Shown: piece by piece, positions 1 through 7,933 of the stretch | Position numbering within the stretch: the first letter of the stretch is position 1 | Layout of the letters: every line of letters begins with the position of its first letter | Source: Haloferax sp. Atlit-12N | GTDB lineage: Archaea; Halobacteriota; Halobacteria; Halobacteriales; Haloferacaceae | Direction of reading: 5' to 3' | NCBI RefSeq assembly: GCF_003383095.1 | Contig: NZ_PSYW01000002.1 | Span: 372,001 to 436,000, forward strand | DNA length: 64,000 nucleotides | Notes under the pieces: generated by a model | Seen by the model: the letters and a program-made list of their open reading frames with translations, nothing else | Told to the model about the DNA's origin: nothing | The model's database searches: none | Made by a program: the position numbers and the translations under genes

Positions 1-1019
1 TCGCGGGGGTACTTCTCATCCTCGCGAACGGTTTCTTCGTGGCTATCGAGTTCGCGCTGACCCGCGCGCGCCAGTTCACCGAGTCCGAGTTCGTCGACGG
101 CGACTCCCGACTCGAACGGGCCTGGGAGATGACCCAGGAGCTCGAGCTGTATCTCACGACCTGCCAAGTCGGAATCACGGCGTCGAGCATCGCCGTCGGT
201 ATCGTCGCCGAACCCGCGCTGGCGGCCCTGTTCGAGCCGCTGTTCGCCGGCACGACGCTCGCAACCATCGGGGCCGGCGCGCTCATCGCGTACATGATTA
301 TCAATCTCCTCCACCTCACCCACGGCGAGCAGACGCCGACGTACCTCGGCGTCGAGCGCTCCCGGATGGTCTGTCGCTACGGTGCGACGCCGCTGCACTG
401 GTTTTACGTCGCCATCTCGCCCATCATCAAGTTCGGCGACTGGGTCGCCAAGTGGACGCTCAAGCTCTTCGGTATCGAGATGACGGGCGCGTGGCTCGAA
501 ACCGAGACCGACGTCATCGAGTCCCGCGGCCAACTCCGCGAGCGTCTGGACTCGCTTCTCCAAGAGGGCGAACTCCCCGAAGAGCGCCGCGACGAGGTGC
601 TCAACGCGCTCGACGTGGACGAACTCTCCATCAGCGAAATCATGATTCCGACAGACGACATCGTCTCGCTCTCGACGGCGGCGACGCCCGGCGAGAACTT
701 CGACCGGATTCGGAACACGCCGCACACCCGCTTTCCGCTCGTCGGCGAGTCGCTGACGGACTTCCACGGCGTCGTCTACGCGCCCTCCATTATCGACAAC
801 TTCGAGGCGCTCCGCGCCGGCGAGCGCTCGTTCGAAGAAATCGCCACGCCGACGATGACGCTCGCCGCCGACACGAACGTCAGCGACGCGTTCGACCAGT
901 TCCAGGCGGAAGACCAAGAGCTCGCGCTCGTCCTGCGGGACGGCGAGGTCGTCGGCCTCCTCACCGCGACCGACGCCCTCGAAGCGGTCATGGGCGAACT
1001 CGACGACCCGCTCGACTAG
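1..1019 (+). CDS. CNNM/HlyC-type membrane protein with CBS pair (5' partial)
   Basis: The reading frame is open to the left edge, so the start lies outside the window; about 338 residues are visible. The first residues (ILANGFFVAIEFALTRAR) are the typical opening of a DUF21 transmembrane domain. Hydrophobic segments follow, then a soluble part with two CBS repeats (about residues 205-335) and a stop shortly after them. There is no C-terminal CorC_HlyC (transporter-associated) domain. Family members are membrane proteins linked to Mg2+/divalent cation homeostasis; the substrate here is unknown. A run of six T follows the stop. Confidence 0.85.
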   Translation, partial: AGVLLILANGFFVAIEFALTRARQFTESEFVDGDSRLERAWEMTQELELYLTTCQVGITASSIAVGIVAEPALAALFEPLFAGTTLATIGAGALIAYMIINLLHLTHGEQTPTYLGVERSRMVCRYGATPLHWFYVAISPIIKFGDWVAKWTLKLFGIEMTGAWLETETDVIESRGQLRERLDSLLQEGELPEERRDEVLNALDVDELSISEIMIPTDDIVSLSTAATPGENFDRIRNTPHTRFPLVGESLTDFHGVVYAPSIIDNFEALRAGERSFEEIATPTMTLAADTNVSDAFDQFQAEDQELALVLRDGEVVGLLTATDALEAVMGELDDPLD

Positions 1020-1035
1020 CGTCACCGACTCTTCT

Positions 1036-1046
1036 TCGGCTTTTTT
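1036..1046 (+). terminator. T-run terminator after the CNNM gene
   Basis: Six consecutive T (1041-1046) preceded by a short GC step lie 22 bases after the stop codon. T-rich tracts of this kind act as archaeal transcription terminators. Confidence 0.45.
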
Positions 1047-1143
1047 CGACGTGTGGCCGCGGCTCACAGCGACGGCGTTCCGGGAAAACGAGCGTGGTCA
1101 TCGAGACCCGCGGACGACTCTCGACGTGTGACGAATCGAAGAA

Positions 1144-1292
1144 TGCCCGGGGTGGGCTCCGAACCCACGATCTCCGCATGTCCCAGGTGCGAGGCCGGCA
1201 TGACCTCGCGAGGGGCGGAGGCTTCCAAGGCGTTCCGCACCGATTGTGAAACCCTATGAGTGCGGCGCTATGTCCAGCTAAGCCACCCGGGC
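1144..1292 (-). tRNA. tRNA-Met (CAT), elongator, with 75-nt intron
   Basis: The acceptor arms GCCCGGG (1292-1286) and CCCGGGC (1151-1145) pair, with discriminator A at 1144 and no encoded CCA. The 5' exon is 1292-1255 and ends just after anticodon CAT. The 3' exon is 1179-1144 and starts ATGCGG, completing the anticodon stem CCGCA/TGCGG. The 75-nt intron at 1254-1180 sits at the canonical 37/38 position, as expected for the archaeal splicing endonuclease. Mature length is 74 nt. The size matches the elongator tRNA-Met intron known in H. volcanii. Confidence 0.93.
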
Positions 1293-1390
1293 TCAACTTC
1301 CCGTTGTGTGCTGGTTGTATTTAAGCTTCTCATCTCCGACGGCCGCGGGGCGAGTCACCACGCCACTCGATTCGCGTCGTCACCCGCGGA

Positions 1391-1396
1391 TTTATG
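1391..1396 (+). promoter_or_regulatory. TATA box for the 1421 gene
   Basis: TTTATG is centred about 27 bases before ATG 1421. This fits a leaderless transcript and is the reason for choosing 1421 over the in-frame ATG at 1394, which would overlap the box. Confidence 0.55.
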
Positions 1397-1420
1397 TCCC
1401 AACACTGGGTGCACACACGC

Positions 1421-2542
1421 ATGAGCCAACCGGAGATCGTCCAGTCCGTCCTCGGAGAGGAAGACGTGGTGACGCGCGTCCACCTCGGGGGCGAGGACGA
1501 ACTGTTTGTAACTCCGACGCGGACGCTCGTCTATCGGGCCGAAGGCCTCCTCTCTGACGAGTCCGTCGACGAATTCTCGCACGCTGCCGAGCGACTGTCC
1601 GTCAAGGAAGGCCGACGAAAAGCGAAGCTCTCGCTCGACTACGGTCTCGACGGGAGCGAGACGTTCTCGATGTCCTCGAAGCGACTCGACGACGCGCTCC
1701 AGCCCATCGTCGAGGGCGTGCTCGCGGCCGCCGGCGTGACCGACGAGGACGGCGAGCGCGTCGTCCAGACGTTCCGATTCAGCGAACTCACGTTCGTCGT
1801 CACCGACGCCCGCGTCGTCCGGCACATCGGCAGCGCGGTCTGGGACGAAGACTACGAATCGTACCACTACGCCAACGTGACCGACCTCGAATTCGAGTCG
1901 GGAAGCGTCGCCACGACGGTCGTGCTCACCGTCGACGGCCGCCAAGAGCGGTTCAAGATTCCCAACGAGGAGGCGCGACTCGTCCGCGAGAAACTCGCGC
2001 GGGCGCTGTGTGACTACCACGGCGTCGGCAGTCTCGAGGAGTTCCGCGTCCAGATGGAGAAAGCGCGGGCGAACGACGAGTCCGCCGACGCCGACGCCGA
2101 CCGTGACAACACCGACTTCGGCGCGGGCCCCGACCCGCTGAGCGCGAACCCCGGCGAACTGTCCGACGAGCCGGCGAACGCCACCCGCGCAGAGAGCGAC
2201 GCGCCTGCCGAGCCGAGCCAACAGACCGCCCGGACGCAGTCCGTCGAAGCCCCGTCCGCGACCGGCGCGGTGGCCGAGGCGAAGCAGGCTGCCGAATCGA
2301 CGGCGACCGAGTCGGCGTCGGACAACGTCGCCGACGCCGCGGACCTCGGGTTCGAGGGCTCCGGCTTCGAATCGGCCGCCGACTCCGAGTCGGCCGACGC
2401 CGGTGCTGTCGATGCCGACTACGCCGAACTCGCCGCCGAAATCGAGTCGCTCCGCGAGGTCGTCGAGACCCAAAGCGAGCAGATTCGCTACCAGCAGGAG
2501 CTGGTCGAACAGCTCATCGAAGAACTCCGCCGCGGGCGGTAA
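1421..2542 (+). CDS. Haloarchaeal protein of unknown function, acidic, C-terminal coiled coil
   Basis: 373 residues. The N-terminal half (about 1-210) is a compact beta-rich region with repeated FVTPTRTLVYR- and FVVTDARVVRHIG-like strands, suggesting two related PH-like modules; this is inference. A long low-complexity acidic/Ala-rich linker (about 215-330) follows, then a short coiled coil rich in E, Q and L at the C-terminus. It looks like a soluble adaptor-type protein. No catalytic motif was recognised. The start was set by the TATA box 27 bases upstream. Confidence 0.8.
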   Translation: MSQPEIVQSVLGEEDVVTRVHLGGEDELFVTPTRTLVYRAEGLLSDESVDEFSHAAERLSVKEGRRKAKLSLDYGLDGSETFSMSSKRLDDALQPIVEGVLAAAGVTDEDGERVVQTFRFSELTFVVTDARVVRHIGSAVWDEDYESYHYANVTDLEFESGSVATTVVLTVDGRQERFKIPNEEARLVREKLARALCDYHGVGSLEEFRVQMEKARANDESADADADRDNTDFGAGPDPLSANPGELSDEPANATRAESDAPAEPSQQTARTQSVEAPSATGAVAEAKQAAESTATESASDNVADAADLGFEGSGFESAADSESADAGAVDADYAELAAEIESLREVVETQSEQIRYQQELVEQLIEELRRGR

Positions 2543-2578
2543 GCGAGCCGTTCCGGCCGGTCGCGGCGGTCGCGACCG

Positions 2579-2950
2579 CTACTCCCGACCGAGCACTTTT
2601 CTGATACACGACGAGCCGAACGGCCCGAGTTCGCCGGACTCGAACTTCACGAAGTGGCCCGTCGAGATTGACGCGCCGCACCGGCGGCAGTCGAAGTCGC
2701 CCTCGCGCTGGACGACCTGACTCTCGAACCTGACGAACGTGCCGCCGCGGTTGTGACGGATGCGGCCGCCGTCACGCTCGATGATGCCCCGTAGCTCCGC
2801 CGTATCGAGGATGTCGCGGGTGAGCGTCGGGTCCGTGGTGACCGTCTCGATGCGGTCGACAACCTCGGCGAGGGAGAGTTCGTCGGCTTCGAGATGCGCG
2901 AGGAGGTCGAGCGCGAGTTCGACGCGCTCGTCGCGTGTGGGCTCGGTCAC
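2579..2950 (-). CDS. DUF5830-like zinc-ribbon protein
   Basis: 123 residues from a GTG start (VTEPTRDERVELALDLL). The N-terminal two thirds is helical and resembles a winged-helix-like fold. The C-terminal part carries CRRC (about residue 85) and a later single Cys near SSCIRKVLG, so a partial zinc-binding site is possible. A TTTAG element about 30 bases upstream supports this start over a longer frame. The gene is common in haloarchaea; its function is unknown. Confidence 0.7.
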   Translation of the reverse strand: MTEPTRDERVELALDLLAHLEADELSLAEVVDRIETVTTDPTLTRDILDTAELRGIIERDGGRIRHNRGGTFVRFESQVVQREGDFDCRRCGASISTGHFVKFESGELGPFGSSCIRKVLGRE

Positions 2951-3040
2951 GGTTCGGGAGCCAATCGAACGGGGTCGGGCTAAAGCCCTCCGAAGCACAA
3001 AGCGTTTGGTCGCGGCGCGACGACGGACCCCAGAGCTTCC

Positions 3041-3673
3041 GTGCCCCGTCCGCGCCTCGCCGCTGGCCTCGCGCTCGCGGCCGTCGTCGCCGGCCTCCTG
3101 CTCGCGTCGCCAGACGCCGTCATCGGGCGCGCGGCGTGGGTCGCCGCCGACCCCGTTCGGCTCGTCGTCGTCGTGAGCGCGCTCGCGCTCGTCCGCCCGC
3201 TTCTCGCGTGGCCGACGACGCTCCTCGCGCTCGTCGTCGGCTACGGCCTTGGCCCGGTCGGCGTGCCGTTCGCGCTGGCGCTCATCGTCCTCACGAGCGT
3301 CCCGCCGTTCCTCTTCGCGCGGCGCTACCGCGGGACGACCAGACTGGCCGACGTCGGCGAGCGAACCGTCGAACAGACCGGCTCCGTCAGGGGCGTCGCC
3401 GCGAGCCGCCTGCTGCCGATTCCCTCCGACGTGGTCTCGGTGGCGGCGGGCGTCGCCAACGTCCGACTCGGCGCGTTCGCGCTCGGAACCGCCGTCGGCG
3501 AACTCCCGTGGGCCGTCGCGGGCGTCATCGCCGGCGCGTCGGTCGAGACGCTCACGACCGAGTCCCTCGCCGCGGCCGTCCGCCCGGAGTTCGTCGTGCT
3601 CGCGGCGGTCGCGGGCGTGTCGATGCTCGTCCCGACCGCGTACCGCCGCTACCGGGGCGAGTCCGGCGCGTAG
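3041..3673 (+). CDS. VTT-domain (TVP38/TMEM64-like, DedA superfamily) membrane protein
   Basis: 210 residues from a GTG start, with about five hydrophobic segments. The hallmark region is the re-entrant motif around RLLPIPSDVVSVAAGVANV followed by FALGTAVGELPWAV, which matches the SNARE-associated/VTT family. VTT proteins act as lipid scramblases or in membrane homeostasis; the precise role here is unknown. It is a stand-alone gene convergent with gpmI. Confidence 0.8.
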   Translation: MPRPRLAAGLALAAVVAGLLLASPDAVIGRAAWVAADPVRLVVVVSALALVRPLLAWPTTLLALVVGYGLGPVGVPFALALIVLTSVPPFLFARRYRGTTRLADVGERTVEQTGSVRGVAASRLLPIPSDVVSVAAGVANVRLGAFALGTAVGELPWAVAGVIAGASVETLTTESLAAAVRPEFVVLAAVAGVSMLVPTAYRRYRGESGA

Positions 3674-3732
3674 GAAAACAGCGACGGAGAAAGAAAACGC
3701 GAGAATCGGTGCGCGAGCGGTGGCGTCTTATT

Positions 3733-5328
3733 CTAATCTAACAGCGACTCGCCGGTCATCGCGGACGGCTGGTCGACGCCGACGAGTTCGAGGATTGTCG
3801 GCGCGATGTCGCACAGCGACCCGCCCTCGCGGACGGTCCGACCGCCCGAAAGCGGGTGGTCGGGGTCGACCTCGGCGGCTTCGTCTTCAGCGGCTTCGTC
3901 CTCGGCGGCGTTCTCCGCGGCCGCCTCGTCGTCGCGGTCGGCCGCGAGGTAGACGAACGGGACGGGGTTGAACGTGTGGGCCGTGTGCGGGTCGTCTTCG
4001 GTGCCCATGTCGTCGGCGTTGCCGTGGTCGGCCGTGATACAGACGTGGCCACCGTGGGCGCGGACGCGCTCGACCAGCCGCCCGAGCTGTTCGTCGACGG
4101 CCTCGACGGCCTCGATGGCGGCCTCGTAGTCGCCGGTGTGGCCGACCATGTCGGGGTTGGCGTAGTTGAGCACCATCACGTTCGGGTCGTCGGACTCGAT
4201 GATGCCGATGGCCGTGTCGGTGAGTTCCACCGCGGACATCTCGGGCTGGAGGTCGTAGGTCGGCACGTCGGGGCTCTCGACGATGTTCCGAATCTCGCCG
4301 TCGAACTCGACCTCGCGGCCGCCGTTGAGGAAGTAGGTGACGTGGGGGTACTTCTCGGACTCGGCCATCCGAAGCTGCGTCATGTCCGCCCCGGCGAGCA
4401 CCTCACCCAGCGTGTCCTCGGGCTGTTCCGGCGGGTAGGCGACAGAGACGTCGAACGTCTTGTCGTACTGCGTCATCGTCGTCATGAGAATCTCCGGCGG
4501 CGTCGTCTCGAACTCCCAGACGGGCTCGATGTCGCAGAGCATCCGCACGAGCTGTCGCGCGCGGTCGGCGCGGAAGTTGAAGAAGACGACCGAGTCGCCG
4601 TCTTCGAGGGCGGGCGCGTCGTCGATGACGGTCGGCTCGACGAACTCGTCGGTGTCGCCGCGGTCGTACGACTCGGTGACGGCGTCGACGGCGGTGTCGG
4701 CGGTCCACTCCGCCTCGCGCTCGACGATGGCGTCGTAGGCGCGCTTGGTGCGCTCCCAGTTCTGGTCGCGGTCCATCGCGTAGTAGCGCCCGGAGACGGT
4801 GGCGACGCCGCCGGTTCCCTGCTCCTCGGCGACTGCTTCGAGGTCCGAGAGGTATTCCTCGCCGCCGGTGGGGCTGGTGTCGCGGCCGTCGGTAAAGGCG
4901 TGGGTGACGGCCTCGACGCCGCGGTCGGCGGCGAGTTCGATGAGCGCGTGGAGGTGCTGTTGGTCGGAGTGGACGCCGCCGTCGGAGACGAGGCCCATGA
5001 GGTGTACGCGGCCGTCGTGTTCGTCGGCGTGGTCGTAGGCGGCCGTGATGGCCTCGTTCTCGAAGAACGAGCCGTCGTCGATGCTGTCGCCGATGCGGGT
5101 GTACGCCTGCTTGACGACGCGGCCGGCCCCGATGTTGAGGTGACCGACTTCGCTGTTGCCCATCTGGCCGTCCGGAAGGCCGACGCGCCGGCCGTCGACG
5201 ATGAGCGTTCCGAACGCGCCCGCGTCGCGGTAGCGGTCGAAGTTCGGCGTGTCCGCCGCCTTGATGGCGTCGCGGCGGTCGTGGTCGCCGAGACCCCACC
5301 CGTCGAGGATGATGAGTGCTGCGTCCAT
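3733..5328 (-). CDS. gpmI: 2,3-bisphosphoglycerate-independent phosphoglycerate mutase
   Basis: 531 residues; interconverts 3- and 2-phosphoglycerate. ALIILDGWG at the N-terminus gives the metal-binding Asp and DGQMGNSEVGH holds the phosphorylated Ser (S59). ITADHGNADDM and HTAH near the C-terminus are the second metal site. The length is typical of Mn-dependent iPGM. The start MDAALI is chosen because the alkaline-phosphatase fold begins there; an upstream in-frame ATG adds 19 basic residues. An Ala/Glu/Asp repeat (residues about 464-486) is inserted in a surface loop near the C-terminus. Confidence 0.96.
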   Translation of the reverse strand: MDAALIILDGWGLGDHDRRDAIKAADTPNFDRYRDAGAFGTLIVDGRRVGLPDGQMGNSEVGHLNIGAGRVVKQAYTRIGDSIDDGSFFENEAITAAYDHADEHDGRVHLMGLVSDGGVHSDQQHLHALIELAADRGVEAVTHAFTDGRDTSPTGGEEYLSDLEAVAEEQGTGGVATVSGRYYAMDRDQNWERTKRAYDAIVEREAEWTADTAVDAVTESYDRGDTDEFVEPTVIDDAPALEDGDSVVFFNFRADRARQLVRMLCDIEPVWEFETTPPEILMTTMTQYDKTFDVSVAYPPEQPEDTLGEVLAGADMTQLRMAESEKYPHVTYFLNGGREVEFDGEIRNIVESPDVPTYDLQPEMSAVELTDTAIGIIESDDPNVMVLNYANPDMVGHTGDYEAAIEAVEAVDEQLGRLVERVRAHGGHVCITADHGNADDMGTEDDPHTAHTFNPVPFVYLAADRDDEAAAENAAEDEAAEDEAAEVDPDHPLSGGRTVREGGSLCDIAPTILELVGVDQPSAMTGESLLD

Positions 5329-5464
5329 GCGTCGCCGTTCGGCGCGCCGGGCTAACTGTCCTTTGCTCCCGACATGGGATGACAACCGGTGGCGTACTGA
5401 GCCATCGAATTCGGATTTTTTCGCCCCGACGGCCTTTTCTTTCGGCGCGCCGTCCGACTCGGCG

Positions 5465-6142
5465 ATGGGTCTGCGCGACTTCGACCTCGACGCCGCGGTG
5501 GACGACTGGACGGAGTACTACCTCGGAAACGGCCCGAGCCTCGTCGTCTTCCTCGTCCTCAACGCCGCCGCGTTCCTCGTCGGGGTGAGCTTCTACGTCC
5601 ACTCCGACCCCGCGCTCTCGGACCTGCCGACGTTCCTCTACCCGCTTTTCGGTGACTCGCCGACCGCCCTCGCGCTGATGACGCTGTCGGCCGCGACGCT
5701 CCTTCCGAACCTCGGTCGCCGCGTCGCCGACGCCCCGGTCAACCGGCCACTCGCGTACCTCCACACACTCGCGTTCGTCTGGCTCGTCAAGTACGGGGTC
5801 TGGACGGTCGTCGCGCTCAACCTCCGGCCCGACCTCTACATCGGCTTCTCGGGGGCCGCGCTCTGGGACTACTGGGGCATCATGCTCACCCACGCGGGCT
5901 TTCTCGCGCTCGCCCTCGTCGTGCCGCGCTACGGTGCAACCACGAAGGGCGCGCTCGGGCTCGCCCTCACGCTCGCGCTCGTCAACGACGTGTTCGACTA
6001 CGGCCTCGGCTACTACCCGCCGCTGAAGTACGAAGCGGGGGCGCTCCTCGCGGGCATCACGGTCGCCCTCTCGTTCCTCGCGGTGTTCCTCGCGTCGCGG
6101 GCGTTCGACCGCCTCTCAGAGACGCCGGAGCCGGCCCCCTGA
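5465..6142 (+). CDS. DUF1405 membrane protein
   Basis: 225 residues with about six hydrophobic segments. The pattern, a short N-terminal amphipathic stretch, membrane pairs with conserved W and Y, and WLVKYGVWT in the middle, resembles the DUF1405 family of archaeal and Bacillus membrane proteins. The function is unknown. It diverges from gpmI across a 136-bp gap. Confidence 0.75.
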   Translation: MGLRDFDLDAAVDDWTEYYLGNGPSLVVFLVLNAAAFLVGVSFYVHSDPALSDLPTFLYPLFGDSPTALALMTLSAATLLPNLGRRVADAPVNRPLAYLHTLAFVWLVKYGVWTVVALNLRPDLYIGFSGAALWDYWGIMLTHAGFLALALVVPRYGATTKGALGLALTLALVNDVFDYGLGYYPPLKYEAGALLAGITVALSFLAVFLASRAFDRLSETPEPAP

Positions 6143-6254
6143 GCGCCCCGCTCCCGCCCCGACAGCGCCCCGTGAGTCACAATCGCTAATCGCACGACGG
6201 CGGAGAGTATCACATGAGTCAGGCTTTTCCCCGCCCGCAGTCTATGACCTCGTA

Positions 6255-6908
6255 ATGGACTCCGCGGTACTGCTTGACCTACTCGGGAACGAAAACCGCC
6301 GGCGCATCCTGCGGTTGCTCTCGCACAAACCGTGCTACGTCACCGAGATAAGCGAGTACCTCGGCGTCAGCCCCAAGGCCGTCATCGACCACCTCCGAAA
6401 GCTGGAGGACGCGGGGCTCATCGAGTCGCGCACCGACGACCAGCGGCGCAAGTACTTCCACATCTCGCGGAACCTCAGGTTGGAGGTGAACGTCTCGCCG
6501 TACGGGTTCGGCGCGAAGAGCGCCTATCCGCCGAGTCCGAGCCTCGACATGGCCGGGCGCTGCCCGCACGTGACGCTCGAAGTCGAGAACGCCGGTACCG
6601 ACGACGTCTCGGAGCTAGCGCGCGAACTCGGGAAACTGGAGGAACTCGACAACGAACTCTCCTTGGCCCAGCGGTGGGTTCAGGGCCGCATCACCGACGT
6701 GCTCGACCGCCTCAACGACCGCCTCGGCGTCGACGCCGACAGCCGCTTTTACGCGGAAATTCTCGCCGCGCTCGCAAACGGGTCGAACACCGTCCGCGGC
6801 ATCGCGAAGGACCTCAACGCGGACCCCGCGGTCGTCGACAGCGCGCTGCACCACCTCGCCGAGGGCGACCTCGTCGCTCACAACGGCGACCGCTGGCGAA
6901 TCGACTGA
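6255..6908 (+). CDS. ArsR-like winged-helix transcriptional regulator
   Basis: 217 residues. Residues 1-75 form a winged helix of ArsR type (LGNENRRRILRLLSHKP, YLGVSPKAVIDHLRKLEDAGLI). The middle (about 80-150) is a distinct region ending in a helical segment, and the C-terminal 60 residues look like a second helix-turn-helix (ALANGSNTVRGIAKDL). Two HTH modules flanking a central region is a haloarchaeal arrangement. No metal-binding Cys cluster is visible, so the inducer is not predicted. Confidence 0.82.
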   Translation: MDSAVLLDLLGNENRRRILRLLSHKPCYVTEISEYLGVSPKAVIDHLRKLEDAGLIESRTDDQRRKYFHISRNLRLEVNVSPYGFGAKSAYPPSPSLDMAGRCPHVTLEVENAGTDDVSELARELGKLEELDNELSLAQRWVQGRITDVLDRLNDRLGVDADSRFYAEILAALANGSNTVRGIAKDLNADPAVVDSALHHLAEGDLVAHNGDRWRID

Positions 6909-6911
6909 CGC

Positions 6912-7406
6912 CTACAACTCCTCTGTCAGGCCCGCCCGGAGGTCGCGGCCGAAGTAGTGACCGACCAGCCCCGCGAGCCCGCCGCTCGCCGCGCCGACGC
7001 CCGCGATGGCGACGCCGTAGTCCGCGAGCAGTTGGACCGCGAAGGGCGCGAACACGGCGAACAGCGTCGAGAGGACGAACGCGAGGCCCGCGGCGATTGC
7101 GCCGGCGAGCACGACCTCCGTGTAGTGTCGCTTCGACCCGACGAGGCCGAGGACGAAGCCGGCGGCGGCGATGCCGACGAACCGCCCGACGAAACCGACG
7201 ATGGGAATCGCGCCGCCGACGAGCAGTCCGCCGATGGAGAGCAGGAGCGCCGCGAGGAACACGCGCGGGGAGAACAGTCCGCTGAGGCGACCGCCGCCGG
7301 ACGACGCCGACCGACCCGTCTCCGCCGCCTCGTCGCTCTCGCGGCTCACTCCGGAGAGCAGGTCGTCGACGGACTGCTCAGACTCTCGTTGGTCCGACCG
7401 TTGCAT
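6912..7406 (-). CDS. Haloarchaeal integral membrane protein of unknown function
   Basis: 164 residues. A hydrophilic Ser-rich N-terminus (about 1-45) is followed by four or five hydrophobic segments rich in Gly/Ala, including small-residue motifs such as GLLVGGAIPIVGFVG. The C-terminus is cytoplasmic and short. No family was recognised. It converges on the ArsR-like gene, with three bases between the stops. Confidence 0.7.
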   Translation of the reverse strand: MQRSDQRESEQSVDDLLSGVSRESDEAAETGRSASSGGGRLSGLFSPRVFLAALLLSIGGLLVGGAIPIVGFVGRFVGIAAAGFVLGLVGSKRHYTEVVLAGAIAAGLAFVLSTLFAVFAPFAVQLLADYGVAIAGVGAASGGLAGLVGHYFGRDLRAGLTEEL

Positions 7407-7487
7407 GTGTACAGGGTCGCGGGCGAGCCTGATGGCTCTTGTGCCGGCGCGATAGATTCCCGTCGAAAAGGAGGCGCGACGCGGTGG

Positions 7488-7697
7488 TTACGAACCCCGA
7501 CCCAAGATGAGGTACAGGACGATTCCCAGAAGCGGGGCGAGAAAGACGACGACGGCCCAGAGGAACGCCGGGTGACTGCTGTGTCGCTTCGCGTCGCGGT
7601 ACGTCCACACCACCATCCCGAGGTACAGGAGGAAAAACAGCAGGCCGATTACGAGCGCGCCTGCGCCGCGCGACTGGAGGAGTATCGTGGGAAGCAT
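7488..7697 (-). CDS. Small membrane protein, PLDc_N-like
   Basis: 69 residues with two transmembrane segments. The motif of a first helix, YRDAKRHSSHPAFLW and a second helix ending LYLILGRG is that of the phospholipase-D nuclease N-terminal (PLDc_N) type small proteins common in haloarchaea. No enzymatic domain is attached. Confidence 0.7.
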   Translation of the reverse strand: MLPTILLQSRGAGALVIGLLFFLLYLGMVVWTYRDAKRHSSHPAFLWAVVVFLAPLLGIVLYLILGRGS

Positions 7698-7850
7698 ACG
7701 CTGGCAGACACCCGGTCGGCTAAAATGTCTTGTGTCCGTTATGTCGTGGGCGCAGACAGCTCATTCGTTGCGCCCGTGCGATTCGGTTCTCCCTCAGTTG
7801 TCGTCCCGAGTCGCGAGCGAAGCGAGCTACTCGGCGTTTTTCCCTCCAGG

Positions 7851-7896
7851 TTTTTACCGTGAGTGGGTCGCCTCCGGCGACCCCGAACGGTAAAAA
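7851..7896. repeat. Nested inverted repeat upstream of gatD
   Basis: The outer arms TTTTTACCGT (7851-7860) and ACGGTAAAAA (7887-7896) are perfect 10-bp complements. The inner arms GGGTCGCC (7865-7872) and GGCGACCC (7876-7883) form a second 8-bp stem with loop TCC. The element ends 38 bases before the gatD start. It could be a terminator, an RNA hairpin or a miniature mobile palindrome. Confidence 0.75.
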
Positions 7897-7933
7897 GGTG
7901 GGTTTGAAGTCTGCCCCCACGGTATCCCGCGAT

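Noticed and set aside
1053..1259. Small ORFs overlapping the tRNA-Met gene
   Set aside because: They read through the tRNA and its intron; no codon evidence.
3856..5355. 499-residue open frame antisense to gpmI
   Set aside because: Valine/arginine/aspartate-rich translation typical of the reverse complement of a GC-rich gene; gpmI has full catalytic motifs.
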